From: an uncultured Methanomicrobiales archaeon
GTDB taxonomy: Archaea; Halobacteriota; Methanomicrobia; Methanomicrobiales; Methanospirillaceae
DNA: 64,000 bases
NCBI GenBank assembly: GCA_949320185.1
Contig: CASGHK010000043.1
Span: 1 to 64,000 of the forward strand
Direction of reading: 5' to 3'
The notes below the pieces were generated by a model. That model saw nothing but the letters and a program-made list of their open reading frames with translations. It was not told where the DNA came from and did no database searches. Below are positions 36,197 through 45,674 of the stretch, in pieces; position 1 is the first letter of the stretch; every line of letters starts with the position of its first letter. Position numbers and translations under genes: made by a program.

Positions 36197-37497
36197 CAGA
36201 GCACCCTCTTATCAATCACACGTTTTGCCTTGCCTTCGAACCGCGGCAGCGAGCCGGGCTCGACGAGCTCAACCCGCACCGCGACGTTCAGCACGCTCTT
36301 GAGCCGGTCGGCGACCCGGCGCTGGATCGCCATCAGGTCCGCGATCTTGTCCGAAAAGGCCTCTTTTCGGACCTCCACCCGCACGAGCATGTCGTCGAGC
36401 GCCCCCTTCCGGTCGACCTCGATCTGGAAGTGCTCCCCCACCTCGGAGAGGCCGAGCAGGACATGCTCTATCTGGCTCGGGAAGACGTTGATGCCGCGGA
36501 TGATCAGCATGTCGTCGACCCGGCCCGTGATGCGTTCGATCCGCGGATGGGCCCTCCCGCAGCTGCACTCGCCGTCCTTCACGGAGCTGACGTCTCCGAT
36601 CCGGTACCGGCAGATCGGCAGGGCCTCCTTCTGGAGCATCGTCAGCACCAGCTCGCCCCGCTCTCCGGGAGCGAGCGACTCGCCCGTCTCGGGGTCGATC
36701 ACTTCGACCAGCGCGAGGTCGCGCCAGATGTGTACGCCGCGCTGATCAGCGCACTCGGTGAACATCGGCCCCGAGAGCTCGCTGGTGCCGTAAATATCGT
36801 ACGCTCGAATACCGAGCCAGTCCTGGACGTGACGCCGCATCTCCTCGGTCCACGGCTCGGCACCCAGGATGCCGGCCCGGAGCGAGGTGTCGCGCCCCAG
36901 ATGAATCCCCATTCGCTCCGCCACCTCGCCGATATGGAGGAGGTACGACGGAGTACAGCAGATCGCGGTCGCGCCGAGGTCCTGCATCAGCTCGATCTGT
37001 CGCTCGGTGTTTCCCACCGAGGTCGGCAGCACGGTGGCGCCGATCCGTTCGGCCCCATAATGGAGCCCGAGCCCCCCGGTGAACAGCCCGTAGCCGTAAC
37101 TCACCTGGATGACGTCGCCGCGCGTGAGCCCGATCGAGGTGAGGGCCCTGGCCAGGGACTCGGTCCAGAGTTCGATGTCCTTCTCCGTGTACCCGACCAC
37201 GGTCGGTTTGCCGGTGGTGCCGGAGGAGACGTGGTATCGGACCAGTTCCTCGTGGGGCACCGTGAAGAGACGGTCCGGGTAGTTGTCGCGCAGGTCTCCC
37301 TTGAACATGAACGGGAGCTTCTGGACGTCCTCGAGCGAGCGGATGTCGTCCGGGTGGACCCCGGACTCTCGCATCCGGGCGTGGTAGAACGGGGAGAAGG
37401 CGTAGAGACGGTAGGCGAGGGTCTTGAGCAGGCGATACTGGAGCCGGTCGAGCTCAGGGGCCGGCATCTCCTCGAATCGGGGGTTCCAGTGACTCAT
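36196..37497 (-). CDS. phenylacetate-CoA ligase family protein (PaaK-like), copy 1
   Basis: A 433-residue adenylate-forming ligase. It shows the P-loop YHVSSGTTGKPTVVGYT (about residue 90), YGTSELSGP, and the C-terminal ITGRVDDMLIIRGINVFPSQIEH split across the hinge. CSCGRAHPR is a cysteine pair as in its paralogue. It activates an aryl- or indole-acetate to the CoA thioester. The open frame runs upstream to 38055, but ATG 37497 overlaps the stop of copy 2 by 4 bp and is the evident start. Confidence 0.9.
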   Translation of the reverse strand: MSHWNPRFEEMPAPELDRLQYRLLKTLAYRLYAFSPFYHARMRESGVHPDDIRSLEDVQKLPFMFKGDLRDNYPDRLFTVPHEELVRYHVSSGTTGKPTVVGYTEKDIELWTESLARALTSIGLTRGDVIQVSYGYGLFTGGLGLHYGAERIGATVLPTSVGNTERQIELMQDLGATAICCTPSYLLHIGEVAERMGIHLGRDTSLRAGILGAEPWTEEMRRHVQDWLGIRAYDIYGTSELSGPMFTECADQRGVHIWRDLALVEVIDPETGESLAPGERGELVLTMLQKEALPICRYRIGDVSSVKDGECSCGRAHPRIERITGRVDDMLIIRGINVFPSQIEHVLLGLSEVGEHFQIEVDRKGALDDMLVRVEVRKEAFSDKIADLMAIQRRVADRLKSVLNVAVRVELVEPGSLPRFEGKAKRVIDKRVL

Positions 37498-38786
37498 ACG
37501 TTTGTCCTCCTGTCGACGACCCGACGGGCCTTCCCCTCGAACCGCGGCAGGCTGCCCGGCTCCACCAGCTGTACGGCCGTCCGGAGCTCGAGCGTGTCGC
37601 GGAGTGTCCGGACGATCTTCTGCTGGATCCGGGCGAGGTCGGCGAGTTCTCCAGAGAAGTACTGGCGCTTCACCTCGACGTGGATCGTCATCTCGTCGAG
37701 GTGGTGCTCGTTCCGGTCGACGTAGACCATGAACTGGTCGCCGACCTCGGGGAGGGCCATCAGGATATGTTCTATCTGGCTGGGGAAGACGTTGATCCCC
37801 CGGATGATCAGCATGTCGTCGACTCGGCCCGAGAACCGGGCGATCCGGCGGGTCCTGCCGCAGGGGCAGTCGTCCTCGAGGAGCATGGTGATGTCCCCCG
37901 TTCGGTACCGGATCAGCGGCATCGCCTCTTTCACCAGCGGCGTCACGACCAGCTCGCCCCGCTCTCCCGGCCCGAGCTGCTCGCCAGTGGCGGGGTCGAT
38001 GATCTCGACCAGGTAGCTGTCGTGCCAGATATGCAGCCCGTCCTGCTCGGGGCACTCGAACGCGACTCCGGGGCCAAAGAGCTCGGAGAGCCCGTAACTG
38101 TCGTAGGCTGTCACGCCGAGCCGGTCCTGGAGATCGTTTCGAGTCGCGTCCGACCAGGGCTCTGCCCCGAAGACCCCGACCTTAAGCGAGGGCAGGTCCG
38201 AGCCCATCTCTTCCGCCACCTCGGCGAGGTGCATCGCGTAGGACGGGGTGCAGTGGATCGCGGTCACCCCGAAGTCGTCGATCATCTCGATCTGCCGCCG
38301 GGTATTCCCCGTACCTGCAGGGAGAACGGTCATCCCGACCTTCTCGGCCCCGTAGTGGAACCCGAGCCCGCCGGTGAACATCCCCATGTTGACCGCGTTC
38401 TGGAAGACGTCGTTCTCGGTCAGGCCGACCATGGTCAGGTTCCTGGCGATCAGGTCCGACCAGCGGTCGAGATCGCCCCGCGTATACCCGACCACCGTGG
38501 GCTTGCCGGTCGTACCGGAGGTGGTGTGGATCCGGACCACCCTGGAGAGAGGCACGGCGAAGAACCCGAAGGGGTAGCCGTCGCGCAGGTCCTGCTTCCT
38601 GGTGAACGGTAGCCTCTGCAGGTCTTCGAGCGTCCTGATATCCTCCGCCCGAACGCCCTCTTGCGCAAGGAGGTCACGGTAGAAGGGGACGTGCTGGACC
38701 CGTTCGATCGTCTCACGCAGCCGCGAGAGCTGGAGGTGCTCCAGCTCGTCTGGCCGCATCGTCTCATGCCTCTCGTCCCAGAACAT
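37494..38786 (-). CDS. phenylacetate-CoA ligase family protein (PaaK-like), copy 2
   Basis: A 430-residue paralogue of the next gene, about half identical by eye. It carries IHTTSGTTGKPTVVGYT, YGLSELFGPG and FSGRVDDMLIIRGINVF. It has the same CPCGRTRR cysteine pair. The two ligases and the ACT gene form one overlapping operon. Indolepyruvate oxidoreductase genes often found beside them in methanogens are not here. These enzymes let methanogens take up aryl acids for aromatic amino acid synthesis; substrate preference of each copy is unknown. Confidence 0.9.
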   Translation of the reverse strand: MFWDERHETMRPDELEHLQLSRLRETIERVQHVPFYRDLLAQEGVRAEDIRTLEDLQRLPFTRKQDLRDGYPFGFFAVPLSRVVRIHTTSGTTGKPTVVGYTRGDLDRWSDLIARNLTMVGLTENDVFQNAVNMGMFTGGLGFHYGAEKVGMTVLPAGTGNTRRQIEMIDDFGVTAIHCTPSYAMHLAEVAEEMGSDLPSLKVGVFGAEPWSDATRNDLQDRLGVTAYDSYGLSELFGPGVAFECPEQDGLHIWHDSYLVEIIDPATGEQLGPGERGELVVTPLVKEAMPLIRYRTGDITMLLEDDCPCGRTRRIARFSGRVDDMLIIRGINVFPSQIEHILMALPEVGDQFMVYVDRNEHHLDEMTIHVEVKRQYFSGELADLARIQQKIVRTLRDTLELRTAVQLVEPGSLPRFEGKARRVVDRRTNV

Positions 38787-38871
38787 ATCCCGATGGCAAA
38801 GGGAGATGGGTCTCCCCTCGCGCTCTCCGTCGGAACTATTTGCTCCGTGTTAACATTAAGCACACGGCCGG

Positions 38872-40395
38872 TCAGAGGCGATACTCGGTCGGCACCCGGT
38901 CGAGGAGCATCCCCTCGACCAGGACCGGCATCAGGCGCCGCCCCTCCTCGACGGCGAGCTTCAGCCGCCACGCTCGGTCCGCGTAGATCGTGAAGATCGG
39001 AGCGCCCCTGTCCACCCGCTCGCCGGGTTTCGCATGCAGCCGGATCCCGGCTCCGTGGTCCTGCGGTGCCCCGGCGAGGCGGGCAAGCGAGACGAGCGAA
39101 CGGTTGTTGAGCTCCACGACGTACCCCGACTCCGGGGCGTTCACCACGTGCATGTGAGACCCGAGCGGGATCGACTCCGCTGTTACCGTAGGATCGCCAC
39201 CCTGAACATGGATGATCTGCCGCATCTTCTCGAGAGCCTTACCCGAACGGAGGATCTCCTCGGCCATCAGGTATCCCTGGTCCCGGGGGGCCTTGCCGGC
39301 CATCTCGAAGATGATCCCGGCGAGCGAGAGGGACTTCTGGACCAGGGACTGGGGTTCGGTGGCACCCTCAAGCACGGCGAGGGCCTCCTGGACCTCGAGC
39401 GCCGGGCCGATCGTATGGCCGACCGGGGCGTCCCCGTAGGTGATCGCGCACTCGACGCGCATCTTGAGCCGTTCACCCAGTTCGATGAACTCGCGGGCGA
39501 GTTTTCGTCCCTCGGCGATATCCGGGATCTTCGTCGTGCGGCCGACCGGGATGTCGATCATGACCAGATTCGCCCCGACGGCGTACTTCTTCGCCATCAC
39601 GGACGCGAGCATCTGGCCGCGCGCGTCGATCTTGAACGGGTACTCAACGATAATGATCCGATCGTCGGCCGGCGCGATGTTGGTCGAGCCGCCCCAGACG
39701 ATCACCCCTCCGACCTTCTCGGTCATGGTCTGGACCTCTTCCGCCGAGAACTCCACCGGGGCGAGGACCTCCATCAGGTCTGCCGTGCCGGCTGCACCCG
39801 TGATGGCCCGCGACGAGGTCTTGGGGATCTTCAGGCCGGCGGCGGCGACGATCGGTACGATAAGGAGGGAGATCTTGTTGCCGGGGACACCCCCGATCGA
39901 GTGCTTATCGACGATGGGCCGACTTGAGAACTTGAGCTGGTTACCCGTCTCGACCATGGCGAGGGTGAGGTGCTCGACCTCGTCCATGTCCATGCCGTTG
40001 ATGTAATTGGCCGTGACGTAGGCAGAGAGCTCGGGCAGGGAGAGCGACTCGTTGACGATGTCCCGGACGATCGCCCGCGTCTCCTCGGCGTTCAATCTCT
40101 CGTTGTTCATCTTCTTCTTGATGAACTCGATCGAGGCGGGCTTCGGAGCCTCCCAGACCTCGACGTCGGCCCCGTCGTTTACAGAGAGAGCCCGGCTCGT
40201 CAGCCCGTACAGGCCGATCGTCCCCGGTTCGATCAGCGTGCCGGTGGTGTCGATAAGTGCCGAGACCGTTGACCCGGTTGCGTGGTTCTTGACCTGGAGA
40301 CGGGCACCCTCGACGACCCCGATGCTGCGCGCATCGCCCTTGTTGAGAAGGACACCGCTATCGGCGATGTCCAGGATCTTGGAAATGAGCTTCAT
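38872..40395 (-). CDS. deoA: AMP phosphorylase (thymidine phosphorylase family)
   Basis: A 507-residue archaeal enzyme. After an N-terminal barrel domain of about 80 residues comes the phosphorylase core: [39 protein letters not shown] and [16 protein letters not shown]. The extra N-terminal domain identifies AMP phosphorylase rather than bacterial thymidine phosphorylase. It converts AMP and phosphate to adenine and ribose-1,5-bisphosphate, the entry to the archaeal pentose bisphosphate route with type III RuBisCO; those partner genes are outside the window. Confidence 0.94.
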   Translation of the reverse strand: MKLISKILDIADSGVLLNKGDARSIGVVEGARLQVKNHATGSTVSALIDTTGTLIEPGTIGLYGLTSRALSVNDGADVEVWEAPKPASIEFIKKKMNNERLNAEETRAIVRDIVNESLSLPELSAYVTANYINGMDMDEVEHLTLAMVETGNQLKFSSRPIVDKHSIGGVPGNKISLLIVPIVAAAGLKIPKTSSRAITGAAGTADLMEVLAPVEFSAEEVQTMTEKVGGVIVWGGSTNIAPADDRIIIVEYPFKIDARGQMLASVMAKKYAVGANLVMIDIPVGRTTKIPDIAEGRKLAREFIELGERLKMRVECAITYGDAPVGHTIGPALEVQEALAVLEGATEPQSLVQKSLSLAGIIFEMAGKAPRDQGYLMAEEILRSGKALEKMRQIIHVQGGDPTVTAESIPLGSHMHVVNAPESGYVVELNNRSLVSLARLAGAPQDHGAGIRLHAKPGERVDRGAPIFTIYADRAWRLKLAVEEGRRLMPVLVEGMLLDRVPTEYRL

Positions 40396-40535
40396 GATCT
40401 GACCATCCGTATTCCGGCCTTTTACAGGGCCGGTCCTCTTCTCCGGCGAGGCGATGAGAGGTGGGGGTGGGACTGATAAAAAGACGACGTATCGGGGACA
40501 AGGGCTTTATCCCCCGGTCGACGACCTATCTACGA

Positions 40536-40991
40536 ATGCGATCGGCCCTCATCTGCACGGTGTTGCTTCTCGTCCTCGTCGGAGGAGCGACCGCGGCGGA
40601 TGTGAACCGCTACAGTTACATCTCGTTCGACAAGGTCACGATAACCCTCTCGGGAGAACAGGCGACGGTGGTGGCGGAGTACCGGATCGATGCGGGGATA
40701 CGCCCCCTGGTTGCGATCTTCGGTCGGGGTGACCTTCACCATAAGGTGCGGCGTGTCATGAACTTCGAGGATGCGAAGGTGGTCTCGCTCAGCCTCGATC
40801 GAGCCGAACTCCTGGTCGAGAAGGCATCGATGGACTATGGCGAGGGGTCGTTCTGGTTCCCGTCCCACGAGTTCGGGGTGACGGTCCCCTCTCTCGTCGT
40901 CTCGAGTCCGCAGAACACGCGCACTCTCAACCAGACCGCCTCTTTTCCACGCGGGATGGGTTACTTCGGCGTGAGCCCGTCGTCGGCCTGA
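40536..40991 (+). CDS. small secreted protein of unknown function
   Basis: A 151-residue protein with a signal peptide (MRSALICTVLLLVLVGGATA, cleavage near residue 20) and a beta-rich mature part. There is no membrane anchor and no cysteine after cleavage. ATG 40536 lies about 27 bases after a TATA-like ctttatcc, so transcription may start at the ATG. Its last 31 bp overlap the end of the convergent acetyltransferase gene. I do not recognise the family. Confidence 0.65.
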   Translation: MRSALICTVLLLVLVGGATAADVNRYSYISFDKVTITLSGEQATVVAEYRIDAGIRPLVAIFGRGDLHHKVRRVMNFEDAKVVSLSLDRAELLVEKASMDYGEGSFWFPSHEFGVTVPSLVVSSPQNTRTLNQTASFPRGMGYFGVSPSSA

Positions 40992-41629
40992 CCCGGTGCG
41001 AGAGTCCGGACCAATCGGGCGGGGTTCCCGACGACCACACAGTCTCCCTCAGGGAACGAGCGGGTGACGACCGAGCCGGCACCGACGATCGTCCGCGGCC
41101 CGAGGTGAACGCCGGGCAGGATCATGGCATTCATCCCGATCCAGCAGGCTTCGCCGATCACCACTTCCTGTCCAGGCAGGTGTCGGTTCAGATCGGTCGG
41201 GTCGTGGTTTGCCGTGATGATCCCGACGTTGGACGCGATCCAGGTCCCCTTTCCGATCCGGATCGGCGCGGCGAAGTTCTGGAAGTACTTCCCGCTCATC
41301 TCGTTGAACATGTTGATGTCGTCGGGATCGAACTCGAGGTTCCGGGAGATCGAGACGGTGTTCAGGGGGGAGACGGGCCAGCTGATGTTCCGGTTGAAGC
41401 CCAGGATCTTCTGGAACAGGATCCCACGCAGGACCCATTTCCAGCCGACCGTCGAGTCGTCGAAGTAGATACCCACCAGTCGCTTCCGGTCGAAGAAGAT
41501 GCCCCCCACAGCCCTGAAAGCGGGTACAAAAAGGGAGAAGAGCCTCTGGTTCAAGGTGCGCGAGGCCGTAGGCCTTCCCCCCTCTCCAGCGGTCACGGGG
41601 CCAGTGCCAGTACCGGACGGCTGCGTCAT
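40961..41629 (-). CDS. hexapeptide-repeat (left-handed beta-helix) acyltransferase
   Basis: A 222-residue acetyltransferase. Hexapeptide repeats occupy residues about 110-205: IRIGKGTWIASNVGIITAN, VVIGEACWIGMNAMILPG, VHLGPRTIVGAGSVVTRS. HDPTDLNRH supplies the likely catalytic histidine. It resembles maltose/serine O-acetyltransferases acting on sugars. It follows a nucleotide-sugar dehydrogenase and an epimerase, which supports a role in surface glycan synthesis. Confidence 0.88.
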   Translation of the reverse strand: MTQPSGTGTGPVTAGEGGRPTASRTLNQRLFSLFVPAFRAVGGIFFDRKRLVGIYFDDSTVGWKWVLRGILFQKILGFNRNISWPVSPLNTVSISRNLEFDPDDINMFNEMSGKYFQNFAAPIRIGKGTWIASNVGIITANHDPTDLNRHLPGQEVVIGEACWIGMNAMILPGVHLGPRTIVGAGSVVTRSFPEGDCVVVGNPARLVRTLAPGQADDGLTPK

Positions 41630-41634
41630 GCGAG

Positions 41635-42885
41635 TCAGAGTTTTCGGTACTGGATCGTGGGGTCGAGCTCCTTCCAGCGGGAGTGGACACCCTTGACATC
41701 AATGATCACCGGCGTGCCCTTGCTGACCCGGCGCGCGTCCTCGAGCGTGAGGTCTCTGAACTGGTCGTGTGGGACGTTGATGATGATGCAGTCCGCCTCG
41801 ATCGAGAGGTCGGAGAGCGGGTGGACGTTGAAACGGGCGACCTCCTCGGTGGTGAGGAGCGGGTCGTAGCCGTAGACCTCGGCGTGGAACTCTTTGAGCT
41901 CCTGGATCATCTCGTGGGACGGACTCTCTCGCGTGTCGGGGACATTCTCCTTGTAGGTGAGCCCCAGGATCACGACACGCGAACCCCGGATCACCTTGCC
42001 GGCTTCGTTCATCCCCTTGATCGCGAGTTCGGCCACGTGCTTGGGCATGTGGTCGTTGATCGAACGACCGGCGAGGATCACCTGCGGGTGGTACCCAAGC
42101 TCCTCGGCGCGATAGACAAGGTAGTACGGGTCGACAGGGATGCAGTGTCCGCCGACGAGGCCCGGCCGGTAGGGGTGGAAGTTCCACTTGGTCCCTGCAG
42201 CGTCGAGTACGGCCTGAGTATCGAGGCCCATCCGGGAGAAGATCAGCGAGAGCTCGTTCATCAGCGCGATGTTGAGATCACGCTGGATGTTCTCGATCAC
42301 CTTCGCCGCCTCGGCCGTCTTGATCGACTGGGCCCGGTAGACGTTGGTGACCAGACCGTAGAGTTCGGCGAGGATATCGGTCGTCGGCTCGTCCATGCCG
42401 GAGACGATCTTGACGATGCGGGGCAGGACGTGCTCCTCGTCACCGGGATTGATCCGCTCGGGGGAGTACCCGATGGCGAAGTCGGTGCCGCAGACGAGCC
42501 CGGATCGCTCTTCGAGGATCGGCCGCATCACCTCCTCTGTCACACCGGGGTAGACCGTCGACTCGAGCACGACGATCGCACCCCGCTTCATATGCGTGCC
42601 GATCGTCTCCGCGGCAGCCCGTACCGGGGCGAGGTCGGGGTCTTTTGCCCGGGTGACCGGCGTCGGGACGGCGATGATCACCACGTCCGCCTCGCCGATC
42701 CGGGTCGGATCGGCGGTTGCCTCGATCCGGTTATTCGGGGTCGACAGGATGCGGTCGAGTTTTCCCGGGTCTATGTCGTACCCGATCGTCCTGAGGTGGG
42801 ACGAGAAGGCCTCTGCAAGCGGATAGCCGACGTAGCCGAGCCCGACCACGCAGACGGTTTTATCGGTCACTTTCTGGCAAACCAT
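41635..42885 (-). CDS. wecC: UDP-N-acetyl-D-mannosamine dehydrogenase-type enzyme
   Basis: A roughly 416-residue nucleotide-sugar dehydrogenase of the UDP-Glc/GDP-Man family. Landmarks are VVGLGYVGYPLAEAF (NAD fold), STVYPGVTEEV, GYSPERINPGDEEH, KTAEAAKVIENIQRDLNIA and GGHCIPVDPYYLVY with the catalytic cysteine. These features fit the WecC/WbpA branch giving UDP-ManNAcA or UDP-GlcNAcA. GTG 42870, overlapping the epimerase stop, is an alternative start. The gene is in the middle of a three-gene glycan unit. Confidence 0.88.
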   Translation of the reverse strand: MVCQKVTDKTVCVVGLGYVGYPLAEAFSSHLRTIGYDIDPGKLDRILSTPNNRIEATADPTRIGEADVVIIAVPTPVTRAKDPDLAPVRAAAETIGTHMKRGAIVVLESTVYPGVTEEVMRPILEERSGLVCGTDFAIGYSPERINPGDEEHVLPRIVKIVSGMDEPTTDILAELYGLVTNVYRAQSIKTAEAAKVIENIQRDLNIALMNELSLIFSRMGLDTQAVLDAAGTKWNFHPYRPGLVGGHCIPVDPYYLVYRAEELGYHPQVILAGRSINDHMPKHVAELAIKGMNEAGKVIRGSRVVILGLTYKENVPDTRESPSHEMIQELKEFHAEVYGYDPLLTTEEVARFNVHPLSDLSIEADCIIINVPHDQFRDLTLEDARRVSKGTPVIIDVKGVHSRWKELDPTIQYRKL

Positions 42886-43781
42886 TGTATCGTCTCTGAA
42901 AGGCCCTGTTCGAGCGTGTATGCAGGGGCGTAGCCGAAGGCCGATTGCGCCCGGGTGATATCGGCGAGCGAGTCCCGCACGTCGCCGGCACGCGGTTCGT
43001 TGAAGATCGGTTCGATCCTCGTCCCGACCAGGTCCATGATCGTGTCGGCGAGGGCGAGAAGATCGATCCGCTTCTGGCAGGCGATGTTGAAGACGCCGAT
43101 CGCGTCGGACTCCGCAGCGCGGATATTGGCCTGGACCACGTCCATGACAAAGGTGAAGTCACGGGTCTGCCGGCCGTCGCCGTTGATGATGGGCGGGTCG
43201 CCGGCAAGGACCCTGGTGATGAAGTTCGGGATTACGGCGGCGTACTGGGATTTCGGGTCCTGCCGGGGCCCGAAGACGTTGAAGTACCGAAGTGCCACCG
43301 TTGGAAGACCATAGAGCGACTCGAAGACCCGGCAGTAGTGCTCGGCGGTCAATTTGGTGACCGCGTAAGGGGACATCGGGGAGGGAGTCATCGTCTCGAC
43401 CTTCGGAAGGGTCGGGGTGTCGCCGTAGACTGAGGAAGAGGAGGCGAAGACCAGTTTCCGCACACCTGCATCGCGGGCGGCGATCAACACGTTGAGAGTC
43501 CCGTCGATGTTCACGACGTTCGAACGCGCCGGATCTTCGACCGATCGCTGGACCGAAGGGAGGGCCGCTTCATGGAAGACATAGCGAGCCCCCCGGAAGG
43601 TCTCGGCCAGGAGATCCGTATCCAGGATCGAACCACGGACGAAGTCCACGTTCAGGCCTGCGAGGTTCGTCTCACGCCCGGTGGCGAGGTCATCCAGGAC
43701 AGTCACCTCGTATCGGTTCGAGAGTTCCTCAGCGAGGTTGGAGCCGATAAACCCGGCTCCGCCGGTAACCACGACCTTCAT
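42867..43781 (-). CDS. NAD-dependent sugar epimerase/dehydratase (UDP-GlcNAc 4-epimerase-like)
   Basis: A roughly 304-residue extended SDR enzyme. It has VVTGGAGFIGSNLAEEL at the N terminus, FASSSSVYGDTPTLPK, the catalytic YAVTKLTAE (YxxxK) and FNVFGPRQDPKSQYAAVIP. These are typical of UDP-glucose or UDP-N-acetylglucosamine 4-epimerases. ATG 43781 (MKVVVTGG) is the real start; the 20 residues upstream are not family-like. It is the first gene of the glycan unit. Confidence 0.9.
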   Translation of the reverse strand: MKVVVTGGAGFIGSNLAEELSNRYEVTVLDDLATGRETNLAGLNVDFVRGSILDTDLLAETFRGARYVFHEAALPSVQRSVEDPARSNVVNIDGTLNVLIAARDAGVRKLVFASSSSVYGDTPTLPKVETMTPSPMSPYAVTKLTAEHYCRVFESLYGLPTVALRYFNVFGPRQDPKSQYAAVIPNFITRVLAGDPPIINGDGRQTRDFTFVMDVVQANIRAAESDAIGVFNIACQKRIDLLALADTIMDLVGTRIEPIFNEPRAGDVRDSLADITRAQSAFGYAPAYTLEQGLSETIQWFARK

Positions 43782-43886
43782 CCCAAACAGGTCGTCACGA
43801 GGAATATAAAAAGTATCGAGAAGAGCAGGGAGGTGCTCCATCGATCGGTGGGGAAAACTGGGACCGTCGTTGGGATGACGGCATCC

Positions 43887-44339
43887 TCAGCGTTCGAGTG
43901 CTTCGATGTGGGTTCTGGCATCGGCAGCGACAGCGGGCCGGTCGAGGAGCGCAGCGACCTTCTCAACCGCCTCCAGAACGTGAACCGAGTCCTCCAGGTA
44001 GGAGAGGATGTCCGCGGGGAAGAGCTCGACGCCGTAGATATCGGCGAGATGAGCGCTGATCTGACGGTGGTCGAGACCGGACTCGCGGAGTTCGAGGACA
44101 GTCGCGGCGAATCGGCGTTCCGGGCACCCGCAGTGCGGGGACTTCTTGCAGTCGCAACGGAGAAAGTCGGCGATGAACTCGAGGAGCTGGTCACGGGTCG
44201 TCGGGTCGAGCCGGTCAAAGTCCAGGCGCGATGCCAGGGTATCGAGGACGACTCCGTGAAAGGCCCGGTCAGGGAGGCGAAACCCGGCGATCCGTTCGAG
44301 CCGGCGGACCGAGCGGAGGCGAGCCTTGGCGGCGATCAC
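43887..44339 (-). CDS. conserved archaeal protein with a Cys-rich CxC motif (possibly DUF5814)
   Basis: A 150-residue protein that begins with a basic helical region and has the motif CDCKKSPHCGCPE at residues about 62-74, a likely zinc site, followed by helices. I recall similar short proteins in Methanomicrobia, possibly DUF5814, but the assignment is weak. Its start overlaps the stop of the DUF2150 gene by 4 bp, so the two are co-translated. No function can be given. Confidence 0.7.
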   Translation of the reverse strand: MIAAKARLRSVRRLERIAGFRLPDRAFHGVVLDTLASRLDFDRLDPTTRDQLLEFIADFLRCDCKKSPHCGCPERRFAATVLELRESGLDHRQISAHLADIYGVELFPADILSYLEDSVHVLEAVEKVAALLDRPAVAADARTHIEALER

Positions 44340-44971
44340 GCCCCCTCGCCGGCCTCCTCGTCGAAGTTCTTGAGCGACTTCATCGCCTCACCCATCGTCT
44401 CGATCTCGACGAGCCAGTCGTCGAAGAGGGTCGGGTCCTCGATGTCGTCCTTGACGTACTTGGCACAGCACGCAGCCCCGCCGATCACGGCGGCGCCGAT
44501 CTCGGCGGCAACGATCAGGGTCTCATCGGAACCCTCCGCGGCAAGGGCGCGACCGCGCTTCACCAGGGTCTTGACGTCCCTGTCATAGTCACCCTCGATG
44601 AACCGCCGGCTCGCTGCGAAGAGGACGAGAAGGCTCTCCTGGACTGGGCCAACCACCTCGACGAGAGGGCCGTCCGGGAGGGGAGAGAGGACGATCGCCT
44701 CGACGTCCTCGATCTTCTTCAGGGTCTCTTCAACACTGAACCGCTCGTTCTGCCAGAGACGGATGATCTTCAGGACCGAGAGCGTGATATCCTCGGAGAA
44801 GGAGTAGAGCATGGTGACTCCCTCGGGCACGTCCTCCCCGCCATCGCCCTCGAAGTCGGCCTCCGAGAGCGACTGGAGCCAGTTGTTCCACCTCTCCTGG
44901 TTGTAAAAGATATAGAAGAGTTTCAGTGGAGCCTCCTCTGCCGCACTCTTCTTGCTGGCCTTCCGTGCCAT
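44336..44971 (-). CDS. DUF2150 family protein
   Basis: A 211-residue acidic, largely helical protein. FYIFYNQERWNNWLQSL near the N terminus is typical of DUF2150, a family restricted to methanogens and relatives. The N-terminal tail is lysine-rich. There is no membrane segment or catalytic motif. It lies upstream of and overlaps the Cys-motif gene. Function is unknown. Confidence 0.78.
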   Translation of the reverse strand: MARKASKKSAAEEAPLKLFYIFYNQERWNNWLQSLSEADFEGDGGEDVPEGVTMLYSFSEDITLSVLKIIRLWQNERFSVEETLKKIEDVEAIVLSPLPDGPLVEVVGPVQESLLVLFAASRRFIEGDYDRDVKTLVKRGRALAAEGSDETLIVAAEIGAAVIGGAACCAKYVKDDIEDPTLFDDWLVEIETMGEAMKSLKNFDEEAGEGA

Positions 44972-45105
44972 TCACATACGTGTATTCGTGTCCGGATAAA
45001 GTTCTTTTCATTAAAAAGAACGCCGATTCATCGGCGAATACGGCACAAAAACGAGAAATGATTGGGAGTTACACGCGAGATGCCGGGGCGTGCACCTGCC
45101 GGATC

Positions 45106-45657
45106 TCAGCGTCGCCGACCCTTCTTTTGCGGCTTTTCAAGCTCGGCTGCCTCAGGGGCCACGGGGTCGATCTTTCGGATCGAGACCGCGTTGATCACGG
45201 CCTCGCCCGCGGCGACATACCGCTTGATCACCTGGCCCAGCACCTCCACCCGATCACCCTTGCGGATCTTCTCCTGCGGGGCGGTGAACATCTTCACCGA
45301 GATCTCGCCGGTCCGATCGCCCACGACGAAGGTGGGGCGGTTCAGGAACTGGAAGTGCGTCTGCTCGACGATCCCCACGAGCCGAACGGGCTCGGCGAGG
45401 AGCGAGAGGTTCACCTGGTTCACTCGCACGGTCTTCGCCTCCGCCTCGTAGACAGGGATCAGGCCTGCGTACTGGTGCTGGCTCATGTAGTTGAGCACCA
45501 GGGGTATCACCAGGATGAAGACAAGAGCCGGGATCCCCCAGACGAGAAGGTTCTGGTCGCCGGTGACGTATACCGTGTAAAGGAGAATAAAAGTGAGGAT
45601 GAGGAAGACCACGACCGGAAGGGCCGCGAACCTCACCCTGATATTTCCAATTTTCAT
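45106..45657 (-). CDS. membrane-anchored OB-fold protein
   Basis: A 183-residue protein with two N-terminal membrane helices (about residues 10-30 and 36-58). They are followed by an OB-fold nucleic-acid-binding-like domain (about 75-160; VRLVGIVEQTHFQF, GEISVKMF, GDRVEVLGQVIKRY) and a basic tail (KPQKKGRRR). The ligand of the OB domain is unknown. It is downstream of fdhC, 17 bp after in transcription order reversed: fdhC ends at 45675 on the same strand, so the two may be co-transcribed. Confidence 0.72.
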   Translation of the reverse strand: MKIGNIRVRFAALPVVVFLILTFILLYTVYVTGDQNLLVWGIPALVFILVIPLVLNYMSQHQYAGLIPVYEAEAKTVRVNQVNLSLLAEPVRLVGIVEQTHFQFLNRPTFVVGDRTGEISVKMFTAPQEKIRKGDRVEVLGQVIKRYVAAGEAVINAVSIRKIDPVAPEAAELEKPQKKGRRR

Positions 45658-45674
45658 TGAGTCTTCTGGGGGGA

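Noticed and set aside
36190-37725. 511-residue + frame across the PaaK genes
   Set aside because: Antisense to two ligases with clear motifs; no ribosome-binding site or family signal.
37498-38055. N-terminal extension of the downstream PaaK ligase
   Set aside because: The frame is open but its translation is unlike any ligase; it runs inside the upstream paralogue. ATG 37497 is the true start.
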